A stretch of 64,000 nt of DNA from Sphingobacteriales bacterium (GCA_947460245.1 CANHGL010000006.1:1-64000), one strand, 5' to 3'. Positions 1 to 9,402 are shown, counted from the stretch's first letter. A program made the numbers and translations. Notes: a model not told the origin generated them from the sequence alone.

Positions 1-2773
1 CTGCTGCAATGGTAGTTATATTAATGGAGGTTGTAGTATAGTTACAAGATCCTCCACCCAAGGTGCTCACTAATACAGCTCTAAAAAAATTAGCTGTACT
101 CGCTGTTAATGGACCTGTTATATAGGTAGAAGAGGTTGCTCCTGAAATATTTGTATAAGTTCCACCAGATGTGGAAGCAGACTGCCATTGTATGGTCATT
201 CCATTAAGGTCTCCCATAGATAAAGTAGCAGATTCACCGCTACAGATTGTCAGAGGGCTACCGGTTGGAACAGGGGCATTACCGCTGGCTTTAGTATCAT
301 AAATTTTGATAGTATAATTATAGGTACATGCGCCATAAATAATCAGCCTTAAATATTGTGGTCCTGAATATCCTCCGTTGGAATAACCACTTACAGTAAC
401 ATTGGCGGAGTCCTTCGGAGAAGTTCTAATATATGGAGTAAAGGTTGCTCCTGAAGGACTTACCGTAGAGGTAAAGATGGTATAGGCCCCCGTATCCGTT
501 GTGGCATATGCCCACTTCATAGAGTCTACAGCTTGTGTAAGTTTTACAGGCAACACGAAGGAGTTAACTGCCTGTCCGCAGAAAGTATAGGAGTTAAAGG
601 TATATGAATCCCCAACACTATTAGCTAAATCAACTGGGTTGATACTAATATTTACGTTAGTAGTGGCAATACCTTTACAACCGCCCGCAGTAGTTCCTTC
701 TACATAATAGGTAGTACTGGCAGTAGGGGATGCATATACCGTTGCTAAGGATGTTCCTGTATATGGTATTGTACCGGCCGCATTGGTGTATAATCCTGTC
801 GTAGGATACCAGATATAGGTAGATGCTCCGGCAGCCGTTAATGTTTTAATAGATCCTTTACAGATACTACTCCCAGTAGCAGTTACGGTTATGGTTGGTG
901 TCGTTACGGTGACAGTAACAGTGCCTACAGATTGACATCCTGTTATATTTGCAGAAGTAACCGTGTAAGTGGTGGTAATTGTTGGTGCCGCTACAACTAC
1001 ATCACCCGTAGTGGCAGAAAGCCCTGTAGCAGGACTCCAGGAATAGGTATTTCCTCCGCTTGCAGTTAATATCGTAGCATTTCCGCTACAAATACTAGGT
1101 GCTGCTGGTGTAATAGTTAATGATGGTCCTGCTGTAACACTAACAGCAACAGTAGCAGTAGCGGAACATCCATTTGCGGTAGTTCCGGTAACGGTATAAG
1201 TAGTATTGCTATTGACAGTTGGGCTGTATGTTGATCCTGTGCCCAATACAGTTGCAGATGGACTGATAGTCCATGAGTACGAAGACAAGCCTGATGGTGA
1301 AGCTGAAAGCACAACGGTAGAGCCTGCACAGACACTTGTGCTTGCGGCACTTGCTCCCATGTTCGGCAATGCCGCCACGGTTACAGTAAATGGAATGCTT
1401 ACAGATGAACAGGTAGTTGTACTGTTACTCACGCTTAAATTAAAATCATATACACCAACAGCAATATTTGCAGGTATAGTGATAGACATTGGAGAACTGT
1501 TTAGGGTAGCGTTGGTAATAGTGCTGAACCCCGGCATGGCTCTTACTCCTGGTGAAAGCGTGTATTTATTCGGACTTCCGGTAGAAGTATAAGTAAGGAT
1601 AAAACTACTGCCGCCATAACAAATGGTGGCATTGCTCGGCGTTATAGTTGGACTGGCATTAATAGTTGCAGTTATATTTCCAGTAGGGCCACTATTACTA
1701 CAATAAGCATCATATACGCTACTAATAGTATAGGTGGTAGATACCGTGGGACTTACAGAGAAGTAATATGGGCTTGTGGTAATATTGGAAACTGTTGTGC
1801 TTGTAGTTGAACCACCTGAAGGTGTAGTGGAATAGGTGATGCTCCATGGTGCTGTGCCGGTTAAGCTAACTGCCATACTGCGTGTTCCTGTTCCACAAAA
1901 AGAGGTGGTAGAGAATACTGCTGTAGGCTTAGGCTTGGCTACCAATAGGGCAGCAACACTATAAGACGTAGAGCAGCCGGTCTTACCGATGGCTGCCAAA
2001 CGGAATTGATAGCCATCATAACTGCCTGCATTGGCTACAGTTAATGTTGTACTTGTTGCACCGCTGAAGTTTCCTCCATTGGAAATATTCGTCCAGGTTG
2101 TTCCTCCGTTGCTACTCATCTGCCACTGTAGACTAGCCGCTCCAATGGCGGAGGATGAAAATGTTGCACTACCTGATCCGCACAAACTTACGTTGGCTGG
2201 TTGTGCAGAAATAGTTGGAGAACAATCAATAATTGGTGGATCGGTAGTATTATTATTTTGTAGGTCGTAGGTACAGGTAGACACAGGCAGGCCCGTTTGT
2301 GGATCTGTAAACTCTAATGTTATCTTTCCGGCAGGAGGAATATTCTGTACATAGAAACAGTAGTTTACGTAATAGTTCTGCCCAATCACTACTGGTGGAG
2401 GTGGCGGTCCAAACTCAACAGGGGTTAGCGTACCACTGTTGGAGCCACTTACTGTAATCCATACGCGTGTAATTACAGGGATATTTGTAATAGGAGTAGA
2501 AGAAGGCCAGTAGAAATTGATGTTTCCGGTCTTTATAGAGGGATCCAAAGATACTGTATCATAAGGAGTACCCACCACATTGTTAGCAGACGGGTTATGC
2601 TGTCCATTATTAGGAAAATAGCCTGCAGCAGAACTAAATTGTCCGTTTCCGTTATTTCTTTTGTCAATAATTGGACAAGAGGTTGGAAGTCCAGATTGGG
2701 CTAAAACTGATGCTCCATAGAGGAACATAAATGCAGCGATAGCTAGTTGTGATATGGATTTAGGGCTTATCAT
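1..2773 (-). CDS. Giant secreted Ig/PKD-repeat surface protein, C-terminus beyond window
   Basis: This minus-strand frame is open from an ATG at 2773 to the left edge (about 924 codons, no stop). It is missing from the ORF track, probably because it is cut by the window. The N-terminus MISPKSISQLAIAAFMFLYGASVLA-QSG is a clear signal peptide with cleavage after about residue 25. The rest is Ser/Thr-rich and built of Ig-like modules (LQWQMSSNGGTTWTNIS near residues 190-210, and IQWQSASTSGGTYTNIS near the edge) and PKD-like units of the form SxCxGxxxTLTA...YSWxPxTG...TTTYTVT...GCxS. Such repeats are typical of very large Bacteroidota adhesins and T9SS cargo. The sorting domain would lie off the window, so the export route is inferred. 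Plus-strand ORFs here are shadows. Confidence 0.85.
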   Translation of the reverse strand, partial: MISPKSISQLAIAAFMFLYGASVLAQSGLPTSCPIIDKRNNGNGQFSSAAGYFPNNGQHNPSANNVVGTPYDTVSLDPSIKTGNINFYWPSSTPITNIPVITRVWITVSGSNSGTLTPVEFGPPPPPVVIGQNYYVNYCFYVQNIPPAGKITLEFTDPQTGLPVSTCTYDLQNNNTTDPPIIDCSPTISAQPANVSLCGSGSATFSSSAIGAASLQWQMSSNGGTTWTNISNGGNFSGATSTTLTVANAGSYDGYQFRLAAIGKTGCSTSYSVAALLVAKPKPTAVFSTTSFCGTGTRSMAVSLTGTAPWSITYSTTPSGGSTTSTTVSNITTSPYYFSVSPTVSTTYTISSVYDAYCSNSGPTGNITATINASPTITPSNATICYGGSSFILTYTSTGSPNKYTLSPGVRAMPGFSTITNATLNSSPMSITIPANIAVGVYDFNLSVSNSTTTCSSVSIPFTVTVAALPNMGASAASTSVCAGSTVVLSASPSGLSSYSWTISPSATVLGTGSTYSPTVNSNTTYTVTGTTANGCSATATVAVSVTAGPSLTITPAAPSICSGNATILTASGGNTYSWSPATGLSATTGDVVVAAPTITTTYTVTSANITGCQSVGTVTVTVTTPTITVTATGSSICKGSIKTLTAAGASTYIWYPTTGLYTNAAGTIPYTGTSLATVYASPTASTTYYVEGTTAGGCKGIATTNVNISINPVDLANSVGDSYTFNSYTFCGQAVNSFVLPVKLTQAVDSMKWAYATTDTGAYTIFTSTVSPSGATFTPYIRTSPKDSANVTVSGYSNGGYSGPQYLRLIIYGACTYNYTIKIYDTKASGNAPVPTGSPLTICSGESATLSMGDLNGMTIQWQSASTSGGTYTNISGATSSTYITGPLTASTANFFRAVLVSTLGGGSCNYTTTSINITTIAA

Positions 2774-3125
2774 TTTATTTATAGTTGGGGTAAATAAAAT
2801 TCTTTGTTCTCAAGTTCTAAAGGTAATTTACGGAAATTCTAAAAGAATTAAGCGTAATACGACTAAAAAAAATGAAGACATCGAAAAGGATAAAGGGTTT
2901 TATGCTTTTTTAAATGTTTCTAAAAGTAAATTTAGGCTAAAGATTCCAATAAAACAAGGGTTTTTACAGGAATTTTATGGTCAGGAAGCAATTTTAAATT
3001 CGCAGAGACTCGTTAGTCGTATTTCTATTAAATAACTTATTGATAAACAAATTATTATACTTATTAACGCATCGTTAGAAGATTAATTTGTGCTTCCCAT
3101 TCAGAAGTAGGAATTTAGCAACCGC
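2774..3125. other. 352-bp AT-rich intergenic region between divergent genes
   Basis: This gap lies between the minus-strand repeat protein and the plus-strand flippase and must hold both promoters. A -7-like box TACCTTTA on the minus strand (2818-2825) could serve the repeat protein. The 93-aa plus ORF at 2754-3035 overlaps the repeat protein's start, has no recognisable family and is probably not a gene. A perfect 11-bp inverted repeat (2856-2866 and 3013-3023) is listed separately. Confidence 0.5.
2856..3023. repeat. 168-bp segment bounded by 11-bp inverted repeats
   Basis: AATACGACTAA at 2856-2866 is matched by its exact reverse complement TTAGTCGTATT at 3013-3023. I see no transposase and no flanking target duplication. 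It could be a MITE-like remnant or chance in AT-rich DNA. Confidence 0.35.
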
Positions 3126-4595
3126 ATGAGTTTAATCCGCAAATTAGCCTCTGATACGGCTGCCTATGGCATCAGTAGTATCTTAGCCAGATTGATTAAT
3201 TTCTTTTTTGGCTTTTTGATTATCCGGTACATTTCCCCTGTAGAGTATGGAGTTTATGGGAAATTCTATGCGTTCGCCGGATTCTTTCTGGTCTTACTCA
3301 CCCATGGAATGGAAACGGCATATTTCAGGCATTATAGCCAAGAAAAATTCAAACAAAAAGCGTTTGCAACAGCGTTTGCTTCCATCTTTTCTGTAACGCT
3401 GTTTTATATATTGTTTTCTTATGTTTTTATGGCAGACATTGCAACTTGGGTAGAAGAATCCAAAGGATTTGTAGTGCTCTTTACCTGGATGATGGCTTTT
3501 GATGTATTAGCGGCATTGCCATTTGCCAGCTTAAGGGCGACCGGCAGGCCTATGCGTTTTGCTGTGCTCAAAATAATTAATATTCTATTGTTTATTGGGT
3601 TCAATATCTTCTTCTTTATTCTTTTGCCATACCTTCCCGTAAGTGCATCCTGGAATTTAAATTTCGGATTACCAAAGGTGGTATTTGTATTTACTGCCAA
3701 TCTTCTGGCAAGTGCATTTACGTTAGTGTTCCTGATGCCGCAGTTTCGTCTTATAAGATCGGGGCTTGATGTTGGCCTTTACAAACGTATGTTGCAATAT
3801 GCTTTACCTATTATGATAGTTGGGTTTGCAGGTATGATTAATGAGATGCTTGATCGCGCCCTAATGACGAAATTGCTCCCCGGAACCCAGCAGGAGAATA
3901 ATATTCAACTTGGTATTTACAGTTTCAATTATAAGTTTTCCATGCTGATGACATTGTTCTTGCAAGCTTACAGATATGCTGCGGAGCCCTTCTTTTTTGC
4001 GCAGGCTCAACATGAAGACAGTAAAAAAATATATGCTGACACGATGAAATATTTTATCATCTGCGGCTGTGTCATATTTCTGCTGATTACGCTTAATATT
4101 CCAATGCTTCAGGGGATATTAAGCATTTATTCTCCTGCTGCCAAACACTACTTTGTTGGTAAGGGGGTCATCCCCATTTTGCTCCTCGCAAATCTATGTC
4201 TAGGGATTTATTTCAATATTTCCACCTGGTATAAGATCATAGATAAGACACATATTGGTGCTTTGGTTTCTGTTTTCGGAGCGCTCCTTACATTAGTGCT
4301 TAATTATCTCTGGATACCTACAATGGGATATATGGGATCAGCATGGGCAACCCTTATTTGTTATCTTTCAATGGTACTCCTAGGATACCTTCTGGAGATG
4401 AAATATTACCCTATTCGTTATGATCTGTCCGGGATATTTTCCTATATCGCACTCGCTCTATTCTTCTTTTCCGGGGCGCATTATCTTTCTACCTCTTATG
4501 CTTTATCCGCAGGTATGCAGACGCTGTGTGCCATTCTACTCATTAGTCTATTTATTGCTTTTGCCTATTTCAGAGAGCGCAGCAAAAAAATATAA
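3126..4595 (+). CDS. Polysaccharide/oligosaccharide flippase (Wzx/MurJ-like MOP superfamily)
   Basis: A 489-aa polytopic membrane protein with roughly 12-14 hydrophobic segments. The N-terminus (SDTAAYGISSILARLINFFFGFLIIRYISPVEYGVYG) is the usual start of Wzx-type exporters, where an amphipathic segment is followed by TM1 and a YGxYG-like turn. Family members flip lipid-linked sugars across the inner membrane for surface polysaccharide assembly. The substrate cannot be read from sequence. Its neighbour dut has its own promoter box 30-37 bp after this stop codon. A flippase-dut-TPR-DUF4292-EnvC order is, to my knowledge, common in Chitinophagales. Confidence 0.85.
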   Translation: MSLIRKLASDTAAYGISSILARLINFFFGFLIIRYISPVEYGVYGKFYAFAGFFLVLLTHGMETAYFRHYSQEKFKQKAFATAFASIFSVTLFYILFSYVFMADIATWVEESKGFVVLFTWMMAFDVLAALPFASLRATGRPMRFAVLKIINILLFIGFNIFFFILLPYLPVSASWNLNFGLPKVVFVFTANLLASAFTLVFLMPQFRLIRSGLDVGLYKRMLQYALPIMIVGFAGMINEMLDRALMTKLLPGTQQENNIQLGIYSFNYKFSMLMTLFLQAYRYAAEPFFFAQAQHEDSKKIYADTMKYFIICGCVIFLLITLNIPMLQGILSIYSPAAKHYFVGKGVIPILLLANLCLGIYFNISTWYKIIDKTHIGALVSVFGALLTLVLNYLWIPTMGYMGSAWATLICYLSMVLLGYLLEMKYYPIRYDLSGIFSYIALALFFFSGAHYLSTSYALSAGMQTLCAILLISLFIAFAYFRERSKKI

Positions 4596-4624
4596 CTTAT
4601 TCGCCGTACATAAACTCGAATACT

Positions 4625-4632
4625 TATATTTG
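4625..4632 (+). promoter_or_regulatory. -7 promoter box for dut
   Basis: TATATTTG is an exact match to the Bacteroidota -7 consensus TAnnTTTG, 50 bp upstream of the dut ATG. The predicted leader is about 45 nt. No clear -33 TTTG is visible. Confidence 0.5.
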
Positions 4633-4682
4633 CAAAAAGGAATACTCTTTTGAGTAGTGTGTAATGCAATAAAAATTGATTT

Positions 4683-5117
4683 ATGAAATTAAAGATTGTA
4701 AATACGTCTGATAATCCGTTACCGGAATATGAAACATCAGGCTCCGCCGGAATGGATTTGAGAGCTCAGCTTCAAGAGCCTGTGATGTTAAAGCCACTGC
4801 AACGTGCACTCATCCCCACGGGATTGTATATAGAACTTCCGGATGGCTGTGAGGCGCAAATACGACCAAGAAGCGGATTGGCGCTAAAGAAAGGAGTTAC
4901 AGTGCTGAATACACCAGGTACCATCGATTCAGATTATCGAGGGGAGATAAAGATTATTTTAATTAACCTTTCCAATGAAACTACCGTAATTAATACCGGC
5001 GAACGTATAGCGCAAATGATTATTGCGAAGTACGAAAAGGCAACACTTAAAGAGGTAGATACACTCAACGAAACAGAGCGGGGAGAAGGGGGTTTTGGCC
5101 ATACGGGCGTAAAATAG
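4683..5117 (+). CDS. dut: dUTP diphosphatase (dUTPase)
   Basis: A 144-aa trimeric-type dUTPase that hydrolyses dUTP to dUMP and pyrophosphate, supplying dTMP synthesis and keeping uracil out of DNA. All five family motifs are present in order: [34 protein letters not shown] (containing the catalytic Asp), GERIAQMII, and the C-terminal glycine-rich [10 protein letters not shown] that closes over the nucleotide. The length is normal. A promoter box lies upstream and a palindrome plus hairpin follow the stop codon, so it may be transcribed alone. Confidence 0.97.
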   Translation: MKLKIVNTSDNPLPEYETSGSAGMDLRAQLQEPVMLKPLQRALIPTGLYIELPDGCEAQIRPRSGLALKKGVTVLNTPGTIDSDYRGEIKIILINLSNETTVINTGERIAQMIIAKYEKATLKEVDTLNETERGEGGFGHTGVK

Positions 5118-5123
5118 CAGATT

Positions 5124-5138
5124 CGTCATGGCATGACG
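5124..5138. repeat. 15-bp palindrome after dut
   Basis: CGTCATG-G-CATGACG has perfect 7-bp arms around one central base, 7 bp after the dut stop. Its size and symmetry suit a regulator operator for the downstream TPR gene, but no regulator is indicated. Confidence 0.4.
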
Positions 5139-5171
5139 GCAAACTTAACCGCTATAATTAATGTTAATTGT

Positions 5172-5212
5172 ATACCATCTGCATGTCTTCTTATGCATGA
5201 AAATGGTATTTT
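5172..5212 (+). terminator. Probable terminator hairpin after dut
   Basis: ATACCAT (5172-5178) pairs with ATGGTAT (5203-5209), and an inner TGCAT/ATGCA pairing extends the stem. A short T-run (5209-5212) follows. The U-tract is weak, so it may be a leader structure of the TPR gene instead. Confidence 0.4.
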
Positions 5213-5273
5213 AGTTCACAAGGATAATGGGGAATATGTGCCATGTCTAATAATCATAAAAACCTGAAGGCAG

Positions 5274-7031
5274 ATGCTGAATGTGATTCGATATTTTTTC
5301 TTAGGACTCGTGTTCTGCAGTATGTGTGGAGTTTCTATTGCGCGCGATAGGAATAAGATGCTACATTCATCTTCGGCAGATTTGCCAATTACAAAGAAAG
5401 TGGTTGAGGAACAAGCAGTCTTTATTGAGGGCATGCAGGCCTATATTTTAGGAAACAATATTGATGCTATAGCGCGTTTTAATGAAGTACTGAAAAGAGA
5501 TCCCAGAAACGATGCGGCCATGTACGTTCTGGCAAAGATTGCGTATGTATCTGGCAATATGGATAAAGTGATAGAATACGCAGAGGCGGCTATCAAGATT
5601 AATCCGGATAATGAGTATTATTACCAGTACCTCGCTGAAGCAAAAGGAGAGAAGAAAGATTTTTTAGGAGCCTCAAATACTTATGAGCGACTTATTAAAT
5701 TAAGGCCCAAGGATTACGATTATTATTATGATTGGGCCTATATGCTCACAAAAGCAGATCGGCTCAAAGAGGCAATAGAAGCGTACAATTTACTTGAAGT
5801 AAAAACAGGGGTACAAGAAGAAATTATCTTTCAGAAACAACCCTTGTGGATTAAACTGGGTAGGATAGAGGAATCGATAAAAGATATAGAGAAACTAGTT
5901 AAGCTTTACCCGTCAGAGACAAGGTATGTTGGGCTTATTGGTGAAATATATCAGGCAAATAAGATGTATGAGAAGGCTATCCAGACATATGAGCGTATGC
6001 TTGCTGCAGATGCCAATAACTCAGATGCTTTGCTCGCTATGGCGGAGACTTATCGTAAGAAAGGGGATCAGGCGAAACACGATGAAATTATACAAAAGCT
6101 ATTTAATAGCAAGGATGTGGGGATAGATGCAAAGATACTCACCTTCATTCCTTATATCGAGAAACTGGCAAGAGATTCGTCCATAAAAGAGGAGGTGTTA
6201 AAGATGGCAGATATGATTGTGGCAGCGCATCCCAATAATGTTAAGGCGACTACAGCACGTGCTGATGTACTGTATAATATCGGCAGAAAGAAAGAAGCGC
6301 AGTCTGAGTACAGCAAGGTAATCCGCATGAGCGATGTGCCGGCCACAGTATGGATGCAGTTATATATCCTTAATTTTGAATTAGAAGAATTTGATACGTT
6401 GATTGCCTGTACACAGCAGGGTATGGATAAATATCCGAGAGATGCTTTTGGATATTTTTATAACGCACTTGCCCATCAGCAATTGAAGCAATTCAGCTCG
6501 GCTAGCAAGGTATTACTTCGTGTTCTATCTCTGGAAAAAGCAGATAAAGAAAAGGCAGTATCCTTACCGCCACAGCTCAAATTACAAATGTTGATTTCCC
6601 TGGGTGACGTCTCTTATGAGATTAAAAATTATGAACGTTCAGATAGTGCATATGAGGCTGCCTTAGAAATAGATCCCAATAATGCTACGGTGCTGAATAA
6701 CTATGCTTATTATCTTTCGGAACGGGCTGATATGTTGGAAAAGGCAGAGCGAATGAGCAAAAAGGCCAACTTGCTGGTAGATAATAATTCAGCCTATATG
6801 GATACCTATGCATGGATTATGTATAAGATGAAGAATTATACAGAAGCCTTGGAATGGATGGAGCAGGTGATGCAATTATCAGATGCCCAGGAACGTCCGG
6901 AGTTGCTCATACATTATGGAGATATTCTTTTCCAGGCAGGCCAGAAGGATAGAGCAAGGGAGCAGTGGCAGAAAGCCATCAACAAGGGTGGAGATAAGTT
7001 AATTTTGGAGGAAAAAATACAACATCAATAG
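5274..7031 (+). CDS. Secreted tetratricopeptide-repeat protein
   Basis: A 585-aa protein with an N-terminal signal sequence (MLNVIRYFFLGLVFCSMCGVSIA) followed by TPR-type helical repeats through the whole chain. Clear units include AIARFNEVLKRDPRNDAAMYVLAKIAYVSGN, KAIQTYERMLAADANNSDALLAMAETYRKKGD and SDSAYEAALEIDPNNATVLNNYAYYLSERAD. TPR arrays are protein-protein scaffolds; no catalytic domain is visible. Its fixed place between dut and the DUF4292 lipoprotein, 29 bp from the latter, suggests a periplasmic scaffold linked to envelope assembly (inference). No specific family name is claimed. Confidence 0.85.
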   Translation: MLNVIRYFFLGLVFCSMCGVSIARDRNKMLHSSSADLPITKKVVEEQAVFIEGMQAYILGNNIDAIARFNEVLKRDPRNDAAMYVLAKIAYVSGNMDKVIEYAEAAIKINPDNEYYYQYLAEAKGEKKDFLGASNTYERLIKLRPKDYDYYYDWAYMLTKADRLKEAIEAYNLLEVKTGVQEEIIFQKQPLWIKLGRIEESIKDIEKLVKLYPSETRYVGLIGEIYQANKMYEKAIQTYERMLAADANNSDALLAMAETYRKKGDQAKHDEIIQKLFNSKDVGIDAKILTFIPYIEKLARDSSIKEEVLKMADMIVAAHPNNVKATTARADVLYNIGRKKEAQSEYSKVIRMSDVPATVWMQLYILNFELEEFDTLIACTQQGMDKYPRDAFGYFYNALAHQQLKQFSSASKVLLRVLSLEKADKEKAVSLPPQLKLQMLISLGDVSYEIKNYERSDSAYEAALEIDPNNATVLNNYAYYLSERADMLEKAERMSKKANLLVDNNSAYMDTYAWIMYKMKNYTEALEWMEQVMQLSDAQERPELLIHYGDILFQAGQKDRAREQWQKAINKGGDKLILEEKIQHQ

Positions 7032-7060
7032 TTGTTTGTACTTCAGCAAAGAAATTCAAT

Positions 7061-7870
7061 ATGAAGTTAGAGGATCTGCATATAAAGTTATTTGGTTATT
7101 GCCTAGCCGTAATATTGCTGTCTGGTTGTCATCACTCCACTAATATCCGCCCCACTCAGCTCAAGGATACTACAATCTCATCCAATTTAGGAAAGCCGCT
7201 TGATACAATTGCTCAGGTATTGCTCAGCCACTTGAAAGCTAATGAGCCTGTCTTTAATGAAATAGCTGCTCGCATGAAGACCAAACTTTCTACCTCTTCT
7301 ATCAATCAGAATTTCATAACTAACATTCGTTGGAAAAAGGGAGAAAAAATATGGATGTCTATGTCTATTATTGGGATTGAAGGAGCTCGTGTAGTGATTA
7401 CCCGAGACAGTATTAAAATCATGGACAAGCTCAACGAACGCTATATTCTGAAACCGATATCTTATATAAAGGAGAAAACATTTATAGATCTTTCTTTTAC
7501 GGATATTGAGCAGCTATTATTGGGACAGTTGATTTTTACTGATCTTACCGCAGCAAGATATTTGGAATCTGCTGCTACCACTACTATTCATGCAGATGGA
7601 CTTCGCTTTCTCACAACGATGATATTTGATAAGTCTACAAAAGGATTGGATACGATGATGGTGACGGATAAGTTTAATGCACAGAAGGTAATTTCTACAT
7701 ATTCTAATTATCAACCACAGCTCGGCTGTTCTTTTCCTATGAACAGAAGTCTAAGCATTACCAGTGGTCCTCAGATTTTTGATATGGAAATGGAAATGCA
7801 GTCTATGGAGATAAAGGATCGGCTCGACTATCCTTTCAGTATAAACCCAAATTATAAGATTGAGAATTAG
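7061..7870 (+). CDS. DUF4292-type lipoprotein
   Basis: A 269-aa predicted lipoprotein with a lipobox at LLSGC (about residue 23) after a hydrophobic stretch. The mature part matches my knowledge of DUF4292, with features such as WKKGEKIWMSMSIIGIEGARVVITRDSIKIMDKLNERY, a fold thought to resemble LolA-like half-barrels that bind lipid or lipoprotein. The function is not established. It overlaps the next ORF's earliest start by 11 bp, so it is probably co-transcribed with the EnvC-like gene, pointing to outer-membrane or peptidoglycan biogenesis. Confidence 0.75.
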   Translation: MKLEDLHIKLFGYCLAVILLSGCHHSTNIRPTQLKDTTISSNLGKPLDTIAQVLLSHLKANEPVFNEIAARMKTKLSTSSINQNFITNIRWKKGEKIWMSMSIIGIEGARVVITRDSIKIMDKLNERYILKPISYIKEKTFIDLSFTDIEQLLLGQLIFTDLTAARYLESAATTTIHADGLRFLTTMIFDKSTKGLDTMMVTDKFNAQKVISTYSNYQPQLGCSFPMNRSLSITSGPQIFDMEMEMQSMEIKDRLDYPFSINPNYKIEN

Positions 7871-9269
7871 ACCGTCTATAGAATTAGTTGTGGATTATTT
7901 CCGCAAAGATTGTTGCTTGTCCTTTGCATGCTTGAGGATGTCATTGCTTATAGTCTTTATGGGGATAAGTGCTCTTGCTTTTACGCAGGATAAGAAGGCT
8001 GCATTGGAAGCAAAGAAGAAAATACTTTTAGAAGAAATAGAGTTCACACAAAAGTTACTGACCAAGACTAAGGCGTCTAAGGCTTCTACTATGGCAGACC
8101 TCACAGCGTTATCTAAACAGATAGAGTTACGCAAAAAGCTTATCCGTGAGGTGGAGGGAGAGATTGATTTATTTGAGGATAAGATCGATCAGAATATGGA
8201 CTCCTTGAGGCTAAAAGAGGAACAGTTGGAGCGACTTAAAAAAGAATATGCAGATGCGGTAGTTCGCATCTATAAAAATCAAAGATTTGCGGATAAGCTA
8301 TTATTTGTTGTAAATGCAAGTTCTTTTTCAGAAGCATTACGACGCGTAAATTATTTGCGCAAGTATGCTACTTTTCGGGAACAGCAGGCCGTACAAATTA
8401 TAGAAAAGAAATCGGAGATCAGCCAGGAGATTGCATCTATCGATGAGAAGAAAAAAACCAAGGAAGAACTGCTCAGCGGACAGGTAAAAGAAAAAATGCA
8501 GCTTAATAAATCTGTTACACAAAAGAATGTGGTGGTCCAGTCGCTGAAGAAACAAGAAAAGGAGCTGCAGTCTAATATATCTAAAAAACAAGCAGAGGCT
8601 GCCAAGCTTAATAGTCAGATAGAGGCGATTATCAGGAAAGAGATAGAAACTGCCCGACTTGAAGAAGAGAGGAAACAACGGGAAGCAGCAGGAAAGGCTA
8701 CTGCTGCAGAGGCAGCTAAGAAAAAAGCAGCACAAGAAGCCATCGCAAAAGCAAAAGCAGAAGGCAAGAAGGTGACAAAGGAAATGGAAGATGCTGCCAA
8801 CAAGAAGGTAGAGATTCCGGTAAAGCTGGGTAATACTCCAGAATATGATCTTCTTACTTCCAACTTTTATGGCAACAAGGGTAAGCTTCCATGGCCGGTG
8901 GAGAAGGGCTTTATAAGCAAAGCATTTGGAAGGTATAATCACCCAGAACTGGATAATGTATCATTAGAAAATAATGGTATCGATATCCGTACGGATGGAG
9001 GTGCAAATGTTCGCTGTGTTTTTGAAGGAAAAGTAGTGGGTATTTTAAATAACCCCACCTTTAAGAATGCAGTTATCATTAGCCATGGAGAATACTTCAC
9101 CGTATATTCTAAATTAGCCTCAATTAATGTTTCTAAAGGTCAGAAAATATCTACCAAGCAAGGGATAGGCACTGCTTACACAGATGAAGAAAATATCACA
9201 GAAATTCATCTTGAAGTTTGGAAGGGCTCTGCTAAATTGAATCCTTCCGATTGGCTGTATAGGAAATAG
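7860..9269 (+). CDS. EnvC-like murein hydrolase activator, degenerate M23/LytM domain
   Basis: A 469-aa protein with a hydrophobic export segment (LLIVFMGISALAFTQ), a long charged coiled coil (about residues 45-305) including an Ala/Lys-rich part, and a C-terminal LytM fold. Zinc and catalytic positions of active M23 enzymes are altered: the HxxxD site reads NNGID, the YxHL histidine reads YSKL, and the HxH motif reads EIHLEVW, keeping one His. This matches EnvC-type activators, which stimulate amidases rather than cut peptidoglycan. The start is uncertain: ATG 7860 adds 26 residues before a second ATG at 7938, which places the signal sequence at the N-terminus. Confidence 0.85.
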   Translation: MRIRPSIELVVDYFRKDCCLSFACLRMSLLIVFMGISALAFTQDKKAALEAKKKILLEEIEFTQKLLTKTKASKASTMADLTALSKQIELRKKLIREVEGEIDLFEDKIDQNMDSLRLKEEQLERLKKEYADAVVRIYKNQRFADKLLFVVNASSFSEALRRVNYLRKYATFREQQAVQIIEKKSEISQEIASIDEKKKTKEELLSGQVKEKMQLNKSVTQKNVVVQSLKKQEKELQSNISKKQAEAAKLNSQIEAIIRKEIETARLEEERKQREAAGKATAAEAAKKKAAQEAIAKAKAEGKKVTKEMEDAANKKVEIPVKLGNTPEYDLLTSNFYGNKGKLPWPVEKGFISKAFGRYNHPELDNVSLENNGIDIRTDGGANVRCVFEGKVVGILNNPTFKNAVIISHGEYFTVYSKLASINVSKGQKISTKQGIGTAYTDEENITEIHLEVWKGSAKLNPSDWLYRK

Positions 9270-9402
9270 CAGTTGCTTTTCTTAACTATTTTATCAGATT
9301 AGTTTATTGAGATTCTACGATGATTTTAATCATTAGTAGACACCAACAGAACTTTTACTATTGTAAAGAGACGGGCATATACTACTCTTTTGATGAGTTC
9401 AA

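Noticed and set aside
1117-2270. Track ORFs at 1117-1350 (-), 1206-1592 (+) and 2031-2270 (+)
   Set aside because: They are out-of-frame shadows of the long minus-strand repeat protein and have low-complexity composition mirroring its Ser/Thr codons.
2754-3035. 93-aa plus-strand ORF MDLGLIILFIVGVNK...
   Set aside because: It overlaps the signal-peptide region of the divergent repeat protein, lies in AT-rich intergenic DNA and matches no family I know.
8337-8942. 201-aa minus ORF opposite the EnvC-like gene
   Set aside because: A Phe/Leu/Cys/Ser-rich shadow of Lys/Glu/Gln-rich coiled-coil codons on the other strand.
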